From Vulcanimicrobiota bacterium (lineage in GTDB: Bacteria; Vulcanimicrobiota; Xenobia; Xenobiales; JADMJV01), in the NCBI GenBank assembly GCA_017307785.1, contig JAFKGI010000010.1, positions 1-64,000 on the forward strand: 64,000 bases of DNA, in the 5' to 3' direction. Positions within the stretch are counted from its first letter, which is position 1; each line of letters begins with the position of its first letter. Of the stretch, positions 52,500-60,094 are shown piece by piece. Under the pieces are notes generated by a model. It saw nothing but the letters and a program-made list of their open reading frames with translations, was not told the origin of the DNA and did not search any database. The position numbers were made by a program, and so were the translations under genes.

Positions 52500-52519
52500 G
52501 GGAGTACTTTGGGAGTACT
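52500..52519 (+). promoter_or_regulatory. Direct-repeat operator candidate upstream of the HTH-nuclease gene
   Basis: GGGAGTACT occurs twice (52500-52508 and 52511-52519), exactly 11 bases apart, one helical turn. Each contains the palindrome AGTACT. It lies 20 to 40 bases before the ATG of a gene whose product begins with an HTH domain, so self-regulation is plausible. Confidence 0.5.
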
Positions 52520-52539
52520 GCGCCTGGCAAACTTCGGGC

Positions 52540-53328
52540 ATGAGTTACCTACAGAAGCGCAGAGAAGAACTGGACTTCTCCCAAACCAAAGTGGCCCAGA
52601 GTTCCGGCATGTCTCGGGCCCACTACCAGCGTATTGAAGATGGGCGTTGTCTCCCCGGTCCCGAGCAAGACTCCGCCTTGGAAGCAGTGCTGGGAATTCC
52701 GGTCTTGTCGGAGCGGCATTTGATTCAGGCCTCCGAGCGTCGCGAACTGTCCAAGGCTGGCCTGTTCGTCGCGGAAAATCACAGTCGTTCGACCTGGCAG
52801 CAAGCCAGTCGCAGCTACGGGATGCAGGGGCTGGACCAGAAGACCTGGAGTCAGCTGAGCTTCTTCTATCACACCGACTCGGCTCTGGAGTGCAGTGCAC
52901 TGGCGCAGTTGGTGGCGGCAGGCGCGGAAATTCGCCTGGACAGCCCCCTGCTCTGGGGATTTCGCCACAACCTGCCGGTCGACGCCCATGACCGCTTCCT
53001 GGGAGCCGCCCACCTGCCGTGCCTGCTTTACCGCAAGGGAAGTGTGACCATGGCCGTGTGGCCGCAATTTCGCCTGCGCCCCTCGGACGTCACCTGGCGA
53101 CTGGACGGCCTGGTCTTCTTTCGCGACAGCAGCGGCCGTCGCTGGCTGGCGCTGGAATTCGACGGTCGCGGGCACGATGCCCGACTCGACCTGTATCGTG
53201 CTCACCAGATCCAGTTGCCCGAGGTGCGTATCTCCGGAGACGAAATCGTCGAGCGCAGGGTCTTCGAGTTGCTGCTCGAGCGTGCTCCGTCGGCCACCCT
53301 GCCCGACTTTTCGCCACTGCGCAGGTAG
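52540..53328 (+). CDS. HTH (XRE-like) protein with C-terminal PD-(D/E)xK-type nuclease fold
   Basis: A 262-residue protein. Residues 1-60 form a Cro/C1-type helix-turn-helix (FSQTKVAQSSGMSRAHYQRI). The C-terminal part has RLDGLVFF (Asp189), WLALEFDGRGHD (Glu206, Asp208) and YRAHQIQLPEVRISGDEIV, which resembles the DUF559/Vsr-like restriction-endonuclease core D...ExDG..H. The middle (about 75-180) is unassigned. An HTH-nuclease fusion could be a regulator that cleaves, or a stand-alone restriction-like factor. It converges on the helicase-ATPase pair across a tandem repeat array. Direct repeats in its leader may be its own operator. Confidence 0.68.
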   Translation: MSYLQKRREELDFSQTKVAQSSGMSRAHYQRIEDGRCLPGPEQDSALEAVLGIPVLSERHLIQASERRELSKAGLFVAENHSRSTWQQASRSYGMQGLDQKTWSQLSFFYHTDSALECSALAQLVAAGAEIRLDSPLLWGFRHNLPVDAHDRFLGAAHLPCLLYRKGSVTMAVWPQFRLRPSDVTWRLDGLVFFRDSSGRRWLALEFDGRGHDARLDLYRAHQIQLPEVRISGDEIVERRVFELLLERAPSATLPDFSPLRR

Positions 53329-53329
53329 G

Positions 53330-53600
53330 CCAGAGGGGCAGGCCGCGGAGTGCACACATCGGGAGGGGCGATTTCACATGTCCAGAGGGGCAGGTTGCGG
53401 GGTGCACCCGCCAGGAGGGGCGATTGCACATCTCCAGAGGGGCAGGTCGCGGGTGCACATGCCAGGAGGGGCGATTGCACATGCCAAGAGGGGCAGGTCT
53501 CGGACTGCACACGCCGGGAGGGGCGACTGCACATATCCAGAGGGGCAGGTCTCGGAAAGCACACGCCGGGAGGGGCGATTGCACTTGCCCAGAGGGGCAG
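53330..53600. repeat. Tandem repeat array, 52-base unit, about 5.2 copies
   Basis: Units begin CCAGAGGGGCAGG, pass through TGCACA and GGGAGGGGCGATTGCACAT, and repeat every 50 to 53 bases. Each unit is two related halves, one with GGGGCAGG and one with GGGGCGATTG. Because 52 is not a multiple of three, reading frames cycle between copies, so open frames across it are by-products. It fills the space between the stop codons of the convergent nuclease and helicase genes. No spacers as in CRISPR are present. Confidence 0.9.
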
Positions 53601-55706
53601 CTAGCCGTCCATCTCCACAATGCTCCAGGGAACGGTGGCCAGGCGGCGGGCGCCTTCTACGTCGAGCAGTCGCTCGGCGCGGTAGCGCTGCTCCAGATGG
53701 GGTGGCAGGTATTGCTGGAACTTGCCCAGCTGCAGGGGTGGGAGCAGAGAGCTGAGGTCGATCTCGGCGGGGTCGCGCAGGCGGCGCATAATGCTTTCCA
53801 GGTCGCCGAACTCTTCGCCGAAGTGCAGGTAGAAGTTGTTGAAAGTGGGGCGCAGGTTGTGGACTTGCTGCCAGAGCAGGGTGAGGGTCTGATTGATGCG
53901 TCCGCCGGCAAAGGTGAAGAGACGGTGGCCGGGAGTGCGCACCTGCAGGTTGACCGGGGCCTGTTCCAGCACGGGCTGCCACTGCTCACGGAGAAAGTTC
54001 AGCAGTCTCTGGCCTTTCTCGTCCAAGAACGGCAATGGGCCATCCTCCGTCAGAAGCTCCCGCATTTTCTGGCAGAGCACGAAGTGCAACAAACGCGGTG
54101 GGCCGTTCCACTGGGGCAAGGTTCCCTCGGCGGTGGCCTCCACGATCATGCGTCCGGTGGCCTTGTCGATGTCGAGAATGCGCCAATGGCTCCCTCCCAG
54201 GGCGAAGCTGGCCTGGCGTTGGCCCACCAGGCTCCAGGCGAACCAGGCGTCCAGCTGACCCACGCTGCGCCCTCCGGTGGTGACCACCTCGAACTGCTGG
54301 GCGCTGGAAAACACCGAAAACAGCTCGCGATAGCCATCCCCACCCAGCTTGCGAGCGCTGTCTTCGCCGAGGATCAAGCGACCATCGGCTCGCTGCAGGA
54401 ACTGGATCTGACAGAGGTGGTCGAGGACTGCCCGTTTCTCCTCGACGGTGAGACCGGCCATGGCATAGCTGTCCCAGGGCTGCAGCAAGCTGGTCTCGGA
54501 AGCGCCACCCTCGGCCACCGTGCGAGCCAGCACCTGCTGGGCGTAGATGGCCAGGGAGCGCCGGCTCGGCTCCAACGGCTCCACATAGCCTGAAAGGGCC
54601 AGCTGCAAAAGCGCGCAGGTTTGCAGAAAACTCCAGTGCTCATCGGTGACGAAGGCCATATGGGCGGGTTGACCGCGACGACCGCTGCGACCCAACCGCT
54701 GCATCATCGAGGCCACCGTGTTGGGGCTGTGCAACTGCACGACCCGGTCCAGGTCGCCCACGTCCAGCCCCAACTCCATGGTGGAAGTAGAGACGATGCA
54801 GGCCTGAGTGGCGTTCTGAAAGGCCTTCTCCGAACTGAGGCGCGAGTCGACGCTCAGCGAGGCATGATGCAGGAAGCACTGCTGGCCGTGGGACTCTAGC
54901 GACTGCGAGAGTTCCTCGGCCTTGCGGCGGGAGTCGACGAAAACCAACGATTTGCCCTGGATGGTCAGACGGGCGACCTGCAGATGGCGCAGATGCTCTT
55001 CCTGCCAGGGATGAACCTCAATGAGCTTCTTACCCTTCTTGCGTCCCGGATCGACCACCCGTCCAGGTCGTTCTCCCGGCTGCATCCACCTCAGCAGAAC
55101 TTCGGGATTGCCGATGGTAGCGCTCAGACCAATGCGCTGGACAGGTCGCGAACTCTGGGCCGCCACCCGGTCCAGCAGACAAAGCAGATGATCTCCCCGC
55201 TCCTCGCCGGCGAAAGCGTGGATTTCGTCCAATAAAATCAGGCGCAGTCCATCCCAAAGGCCGCCTCGACCGCGCGGTCCGCAAGCGGTGAGCAGAACCT
55301 CCAGCGATTCGGGTGTGGTCATGAGAATCTCCGCCGGCTGGCGCAAAAAGCCCTGACGCTGGCTGGGCCCGATATCACCGTGCCAGAGGAAGACCTCCAG
55401 GCCGACGCGCCTCGCCCAGCGTTCCAATCGCGGCAACTGATTGTTGAGCAGCGCCTTGAGCGGACAAAGGTAGAGAACCTGGAGTCCAGCCTGTCGTTGC
55501 CGGAGCAACATTTCCAGCGTCGGGATCAAGGCGGCCTCGGTTTTGCCTCCGGCGGTGGGCGCCAGAATCAGGCAGTCGTCGCCGCTAAGCACGGCCGGAA
55601 TCGACATTTCCTGGATGGGTCGGAGTTCGCGCCAGCCCTCCCCTTCGGCGATCGAGCGCTTCAGCTCAGGATGCAGCGAGAAAAACTGAGAAGGAGCGGC
55701 GTTCAA
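53601..55706 (-). CDS. Lhr-like DEAD/DEAH helicase, BrxHI-like
   Basis: A 701-residue superfamily 2 helicase: APTAGGKTE (Walker A, 49-57), LLDEIHAFAGEERG (Walker B DEIH 160-163), LSATIGNP (motif III), STSTMELGLDVGDLD and MMQRLGRSGRRGQP (motif VI). After the motor come a winged-helix part and a C-terminal DUF1998-like-free domain ending VPWSIVEMDG. The Lhr-type layout, with a BrxD-like ATPase directly upstream (four-base overlap), matches the BrxHI-BrxD pairing in type 2 BREX. No methyltransferase, PglZ or PglW is in this window. The stop lies at the edge of the tandem repeat array. Confidence 0.85.
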   Translation of the reverse strand: MNAAPSQFFSLHPELKRSIAEGEGWRELRPIQEMSIPAVLSGDDCLILAPTAGGKTEAALIPTLEMLLRQRQAGLQVLYLCPLKALLNNQLPRLERWARRVGLEVFLWHGDIGPSQRQGFLRQPAEILMTTPESLEVLLTACGPRGRGGLWDGLRLILLDEIHAFAGEERGDHLLCLLDRVAAQSSRPVQRIGLSATIGNPEVLLRWMQPGERPGRVVDPGRKKGKKLIEVHPWQEEHLRHLQVARLTIQGKSLVFVDSRRKAEELSQSLESHGQQCFLHHASLSVDSRLSSEKAFQNATQACIVSTSTMELGLDVGDLDRVVQLHSPNTVASMMQRLGRSGRRGQPAHMAFVTDEHWSFLQTCALLQLALSGYVEPLEPSRRSLAIYAQQVLARTVAEGGASETSLLQPWDSYAMAGLTVEEKRAVLDHLCQIQFLQRADGRLILGEDSARKLGGDGYRELFSVFSSAQQFEVVTTGGRSVGQLDAWFAWSLVGQRQASFALGGSHWRILDIDKATGRMIVEATAEGTLPQWNGPPRLLHFVLCQKMRELLTEDGPLPFLDEKGQRLLNFLREQWQPVLEQAPVNLQVRTPGHRLFTFAGGRINQTLTLLWQQVHNLRPTFNNFYLHFGEEFGDLESIMRRLRDPAEIDLSSLLPPLQLGKFQQYLPPHLEQRYRAERLLDVEGARRLATVPWSIVEMDG

Positions 55707-57022
55707 AGCTCGAGTTCAAAAGCGGTCTGACTCTGACCCAACGCCCTCTCTTCTTCCGGATGCAGCTGGATTTGCTCCAACTGTTTGGCCTCGAAGCGAT
55801 AGTCCCGACCGGGCTCATAGCTCTCGTGCTGGTCGACTAGATCCATCGAGTTGACCAGCTCGCGCAGAAAGATGCGCGGAGCCACTTCGATGCGTCCTCC
55901 GAACCCTGCCGTAACGCGATCCACGAAGCTGCCCAGCAGTTCCGGAGTGATCTTGGCCTTGACGCGCTCAGGGTGGTCAGCCGGATACAGCTCCACGATG
56001 CGCTCGGCCACCTGCAACAGGCGTTCGGAATTGAAGGGCTTGAGGCGCACCTGGGCCTGACGTAGATTGTCCGGCTCGCCGTCCTTGAACTGCACGGAAA
56101 TCCGTTCTTGCAGGGGCTGCAGCAACGGCACACCGCCCGGGCTGTCGAAGAAATCGGGGGTGCCGGTGAAGAGCAGATGCAGCCCGGAGAACTCCTGAGC
56201 GTCGACAGCGTCGACCAGCTGGCGCAGCACCTCGAGGCTCTTGAGGCGCTCGGGACGGCGCAGGCGCAGCACAGTCTCGACTTCGTCGATGATCAGCAGC
56301 AGTCCGCTGTGACCGGCCGCCTTGGCCAGCTCCAGCCAGCCGCGCAGGAAAGTCAGAGCGTCGCTATTGTCGAGCTGGCCGGAGACGCCGGCCAGGCGCT
56401 TGATGTCGGCGCTGACCTTGGCCTCGCCCTGCATCCAGTCGAGAATGCCGCGCGCGTCGTCGTAGCGCTGCTCAAACTTGGCGGTGTGGTAAGCTTTGAG
56501 GCAGGCGGCCAGACGGCCGGCCTGCTGTCCCACGCTGACCAGATGCTGCTCCACCTTATGGGACACGGCGGCGGCGAAGTTGGGGGAATCCTCGTCCACT
56601 CCGTCCACCTCGACCACCTGGTCTTCCAGACGATACAACCAGCGGTCCACCAGGCTCTGGAGAGCACCGCCCCGACGGCCAGGCAGAGACATGTTTTGGC
56701 ACAGCCGCTTGTAGACTTCGCTCAGCTTGTAGAGGGGAGTGTCGGCTACCGAGATGACCACCTTGGAGACCAGGAAATTGTCGGCCAGCGCCTCGGCCGA
56801 GGCCAGGCTGGTCAGGAAAGTCTTGCCCGAGCCGTAGGCGCCGCGCAGAAACTTGTAGGCGCCGCGCCCCTGGGCCACATAGCCACGCTGGTCCCGCAGG
56901 ATCTTCATCTGCTCCTCGAGCCCCACCGCGTAGTGCTCCAGACCCTCGGGCGGGACGGTGCCACTGCGCAGGGCGTTGATGATGGTCAGGGCTTGCTCAC
57001 GGGAAACGGTCAATGTCGACAT
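55703..57022 (-). CDS. BrxD-like P-loop ATPase (DUF2791)
   Basis: A 439-residue ATPase: the N-terminal REQALTIINALRSGTVPPEG, then FLRGAYGSGKTFL (Walker A, 59-70), LLLIIDEVETVLRLRRPERL (Walker B), LHLLFTGTPDFFDSPGG (sensor) and PRIFLRELVNSMDLVD. This is the BrxD/DUF2791 pattern: a phage-defence ATPase in type 2 BREX loci, also present outside them. Its four-base overlap with the helicase shows the two are a unit. A TTGAG-GAATT-CTCAA repeat (57027-57041) sits just upstream of the start codon. Confidence 0.83.
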   Translation of the reverse strand: MSTLTVSREQALTIINALRSGTVPPEGLEHYAVGLEEQMKILRDQRGYVAQGRGAYKFLRGAYGSGKTFLTSLASAEALADNFLVSKVVISVADTPLYKLSEVYKRLCQNMSLPGRRGGALQSLVDRWLYRLEDQVVEVDGVDEDSPNFAAAVSHKVEQHLVSVGQQAGRLAACLKAYHTAKFEQRYDDARGILDWMQGEAKVSADIKRLAGVSGQLDNSDALTFLRGWLELAKAAGHSGLLLIIDEVETVLRLRRPERLKSLEVLRQLVDAVDAQEFSGLHLLFTGTPDFFDSPGGVPLLQPLQERISVQFKDGEPDNLRQAQVRLKPFNSERLLQVAERIVELYPADHPERVKAKITPELLGSFVDRVTAGFGGRIEVAPRIFLRELVNSMDLVDQHESYEPGRDYRFEAKQLEQIQLHPEEERALGQSQTAFELEL

Positions 57023-57092
57023 GGCCTTGAGAATTCCTCAATTCCCTCGCCATCCCTGCGGGCCGGCCTCAGAGCGAAAGCGCGGTCAAAGA

Positions 57093-57118
57093 GCCGCTCC
57101 TCTGGGGATGTGCACCCA
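57093..57118 (-). repeat. Solitary diverged copy of the 52-base repeat, inverted
   Basis: CGCTCCTCTGGGGATGTGCA followed by CCC aligns with the complement of the left array (CGCCCCTCCTGGC, ATGTGCACCC), with ATGTGCACCC identical. It lies 70 bases upstream of the BrxD-like gene and is opposite in orientation to the array at 53330-53600, so the two-gene module is flanked by inverted copies. Confidence 0.55.
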
Positions 57119-57170
57119 GACCCGCACACACCACATTCATCTTTTTTTCAGGCCCTGGCGCTCTCATGGA

Positions 57171-58238
57171 GTGGTGATATCTCCGCTCTTTCAAAAGCCG
57201 CCGGCTCGGCCCGCCCAGGGGGGCAGTCCGTTCAAGCCGCCCGCGGCCAGCAACCCCCAAGATAGCTTTCGATCGTCGGAGCCGATTCAGGCTTTCAAGC
57301 CTCCCCATCTCCATCAGCCCGCCCCGACCGAGGGTCCGAAGGTGGAGACGATCCCGTACACCAGCTCCGCGGCCATTCCCAACCTGGCCGCCTTCCAGGC
57401 TATCCAGAGCCTCATTTCCGATACTCCAGAAGGGTTGCGACAGCTACAGCAACTCGCCGAACAAGGCAAGTTGAGCGGAAACACGCTGGAAAACCTGCAC
57501 AACTTAACCGAGCAACCCCGTGCCAAAGGTCTGGATGGCGCGCAGTTGACCCGCGAAACTCTGGCGATTCTCAGCAGTCCCGACAGCAACATCTGGCAGA
57601 GCAGTCGCTTCACCTGTGGAGCCACCAACCTGGAGCGGCAATGGGCCGATCAACCCGAACGCTTTAGCCAGGTCGTCGAGAATCTGACCGGCCTACAGGC
57701 CAGCACCACTTTGATCAGCGGCTACACTTTGCAACGGGCCCAAGGCAGCACCGACGAAGACGGTAGCGGACGCAGCAGCGTCGACCGGGTCCTCCAGTCC
57801 TCGATCATGGCCAGCGCCGGAGCAGCGCGCGGCGACTACAGCGTGGAAACCGACCGATTCGGCAACGATCCCGAAGGCGGATTGAAAATTGCCGAGATCG
57901 CCGGCATCACGGCGGCCGCCCAGAACCGTTCTCAAGTCGTCATCGCCTACGACAGCAAATCGGCCAGGGCCGCTCAAGAACTGATCGGCAAGATGGAGCC
58001 GGGCGAAAGCTTTCAAGCGGCCATGACTAACTGGGAAGGCAAAGAGCACATGCTTCTCTTCCAAGGCGGCCAGGATGGCTCCGCTCGCTACTTTGACCCG
58101 GCCGACCGCTCCCAACACACCATTCCCCTGCGCGACTTTCTCTGGAAGACGCAGTATCTGGTGCTGCCCGAGCCGATGGCCGCGCGCGTGTCCTTCGGAC
58201 CGGAAAGCATTCACAGCAAGGCCCAGATCGGCGCCTGA
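57171..58238 (+). CDS. Unrecognised protein with possible papain-like core
   Basis: About 355 residues. The N-terminal 70 residues are Pro/Ser-rich and disordered. A helical part follows (LAAFQAIQSLISDTPEGLRQ). The C-terminal half has RFTCGATNLERQWADQ, GKEHMLLFQGG and ARYFDPADRSQ, in the order Cys, His, Asp expected of a C39/papain-like fold; this is weak evidence. No signal peptide is seen. The start is uncertain: GTG 57171 or 57174 follows GGAG; the frame is open upstream to 56958 but overlaps the ATPase gene. A 169-residue protein follows 65 bases later with a strong ribosome binding site. Confidence 0.5.
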   Translation: MVISPLFQKPPARPAQGGSPFKPPAASNPQDSFRSSEPIQAFKPPHLHQPAPTEGPKVETIPYTSSAAIPNLAAFQAIQSLISDTPEGLRQLQQLAEQGKLSGNTLENLHNLTEQPRAKGLDGAQLTRETLAILSSPDSNIWQSSRFTCGATNLERQWADQPERFSQVVENLTGLQASTTLISGYTLQRAQGSTDEDGSGRSSVDRVLQSSIMASAGAARGDYSVETDRFGNDPEGGLKIAEIAGITAAAQNRSQVVIAYDSKSARAAQELIGKMEPGESFQAAMTNWEGKEHMLLFQGGQDGSARYFDPADRSQHTIPLRDFLWKTQYLVLPEPMAARVSFGPESIHSKAQIGA

Positions 58239-58303
58239 TTTCAGGATTTTTTGGGTCCCTCAAGTCATGATCCTTTCAAGAGAAAACCAGGAGGCAACCA
58301 ACC

Positions 58304-58813
58304 ATGGCTTCGTATGACGTCGCAATCGCTCGCACCGGAGGCTTTAACTCACTGGCCGAAGCCAAGGCTCATCGTTCCGTCATTGGCAAACTCAGCCAGC
58401 AGATGGATCTGGCCAAGTCCGTCGCCGACGACTGCCGCGAAATCGATCAGGTCGACGTCGGCAAGGTCGGTACCGAACTTTACAAAGACCTGGCCGCCGG
58501 CAAGGGGCACGTCATCATGCTCAGTCAGCCCGAGGGTTCGCCCCTGCTGGGCGCCGAGCTGAACTACAATCCCGCCGACGGCACCACCCGCAGCCTGGTG
58601 GTCGACATGGGAGACAGCAAGCTGACCCAGCAAGGTTCCTCCTTCAAGCTGGAAGAGAACGGCGTTACCACCTACTTCCGCAAAGATGAGCAGCGTGGCG
58701 TCTTCACGATTATGGACGGAGAAGCCGACGTGCCCCGCATCTTCGGCGACGCCGACCCCGCCAAGCTGACGGCCGGAACCCTCCAGCTCAACAAGCCCAT
58801 CATCATGTTCTAA
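58304..58813 (+). CDS. Hypothetical 169-residue protein
   Basis: I do not recognise a family. The first half is helical (FNSLAEAKAHRSVIGKLSQQ) and the second half beta-rich (LVVDMGDSKLTQQGSSF, TTYFRKDEQRGVFTIMDGEA). No signal peptide or cysteines. AGGAGG lies nine bases before the ATG, so it is well expressed if transcribed. It follows the possible papain-like gene on the same strand, and a TTG-started gene begins five bases after its stop. Co-transcription with these two is likely. Confidence 0.65.
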   Translation: MASYDVAIARTGGFNSLAEAKAHRSVIGKLSQQMDLAKSVADDCREIDQVDVGKVGTELYKDLAAGKGHVIMLSQPEGSPLLGAELNYNPADGTTRSLVVDMGDSKLTQQGSSFKLEENGVTTYFRKDEQRGVFTIMDGEADVPRIFGDADPAKLTAGTLQLNKPIIMF

Positions 58814-58818
58814 TCCTT

Positions 58819-60093
58819 TTGAATCGACCCGATCCCCAAGAAACGATAGAAGACCTGCGCCGCCTGCGGTTTCCGGAGGCGGTTGCTGTTTTTCTAGCCG
58901 GCTCCGTGATGCGTGGGCAGGGCACCGAACACTCGGACCTGGACGTGGTGGTGCTGTATCCCAGCCTGCCGTCCGCTTACCGGGAATCCCTGATCCACCG
59001 GGACTGGCCGGTCGAACTCTTCGTCCACGATCCAGAAACGCTGGCCTATTTTTTTGATCAGGATCGCCAACGGGGAGTTCCTTCGCTGGCGGCCATGGTG
59101 GCCGAAGGCGTGGAGCTTCCCGGCCCCAGCGAACTGTCCAGTCGTTGGAAAAAAGAAGCCCAAGAGCTTCTAAAGCAAGGGCCGCCCCCATGGGCCACTC
59201 GAGAATTAGATGCTGCTCGTTACGCCATCACCGACGTTTGCGACGACCTGCGCTCGCCCCGTAGCCCTCAGCACGCTCTGGCCTCGGCCTGCCGGCTCTA
59301 CGAAATGCTGGCCAATTTCGCGTTGCGCGCCAACGGCCGCTGGTCAGCCACCGGCAAAAGCATTCCCGGCCAACTGGAGCAACTGGAGAGCGGTCTGGCG
59401 CAACTCTACACAGCGGCCTTCTCAAAAGTCTTCCAGGAGCAAAATTCTCGTCCCCTGCTGGAGCTGACCGACCGACTGCTGGAAGCATTTGGCGGCCGCC
59501 TTTTCAGCGAGCCTCCTCGACCCGCCCCCTCTCACTGGCGAATGCGAACAGCGCCCCGGCTTGAAACCGATCGGCTGATTTTGCGTATGGGTGAAGAATG
59601 CGACATTCCCTCTATCCTTGCGTATGTGCGCCGCAATCAGGCACGGTTGGAGCCGCTCGAGCCGGAGCGACCGTTGGACTACTACACGACCGAATACTGG
59701 CGTGGCTATCTACACAAAGCACGCAGCGAGTTTCATCAAGAGACGGCTCTGCGGCTGCTCATTACCCCAAGATCAGGTGGGGAAGTGATGGGCCTGGTCA
59801 ATTTCTCGCAGATTTTTCGCGGCCCGTTCCAGGCTTGCTACCTCGGCTACTCTCTGGATCAGCAATGGGAAGGGCGAGGAATTATGTTCGAAGCTCTGCA
59901 ATGCGCTCTACAGTATGTTTTTCAAACGATGGGCCTACATCGCGTGATGGCCAATTTCTTACCCGAGAACGAACGCAGCGGGCGCTTGCTCGAGCGACTG
60001 GGCTTTCGGGAGGATGGCCGGGCCCGCGACTACCTACAAATCGGCGGGCGTTGGCGGGATCACGTTTTGACGGCACTGACGAGGCCCGAATAA
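58819..60093 (+). CDS. Nucleotidyltransferase-GNAT fusion protein
   Basis: A 424-residue fusion. Residues 1-110 are an ANT/KNTase-like nucleotidyltransferase: FLAGSVMRGQGTEHSDLDVV with the GS...SDLDV metal motif. Residues 110-230 are a helical domain of HEPN-like type (LASACRLYEMLANFALRANG). From about 245 a RimJ-type GNAT acetyltransferase follows: LETDRLILRMGEECDIPSIL, YLGYSLDQQWEGRGIMFEAL and NERSGRLLERLGFREDGRA. Both parts resemble antibiotic-modifying or protein-modifying enzymes. A fusion of them is unusual to me. TTG 58819 is used; there is no ATG before the domain. Confidence 0.75.
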   Translation: MNRPDPQETIEDLRRLRFPEAVAVFLAGSVMRGQGTEHSDLDVVVLYPSLPSAYRESLIHRDWPVELFVHDPETLAYFFDQDRQRGVPSLAAMVAEGVELPGPSELSSRWKKEAQELLKQGPPPWATRELDAARYAITDVCDDLRSPRSPQHALASACRLYEMLANFALRANGRWSATGKSIPGQLEQLESGLAQLYTAAFSKVFQEQNSRPLLELTDRLLEAFGGRLFSEPPRPAPSHWRMRTAPRLETDRLILRMGEECDIPSILAYVRRNQARLEPLEPERPLDYYTTEYWRGYLHKARSEFHQETALRLLITPRSGGEVMGLVNFSQIFRGPFQACYLGYSLDQQWEGRGIMFEALQCALQYVFQTMGLHRVMANFLPENERSGRLLERLGFREDGRARDYLQIGGRWRDHVLTALTRPE

Positions 60094-60094
60094 G

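Noticed and set aside
53330..53600. CRISPR array
   Set aside because: Units are contiguous without unique spacers of even length, and no cas gene is near.
53019..54593. Long plus-strand frame across the repeat array and helicase gene
   Set aside because: It overlaps the helicase antisense; its repeated peptide is a by-product of the 52-base repeat, which shifts frame between units.
52540..57022. Complete BREX locus
   Set aside because: Only BrxD- and BrxHI-like genes are present; no PglX, PglZ, PglW or PglY homologue is in the window.
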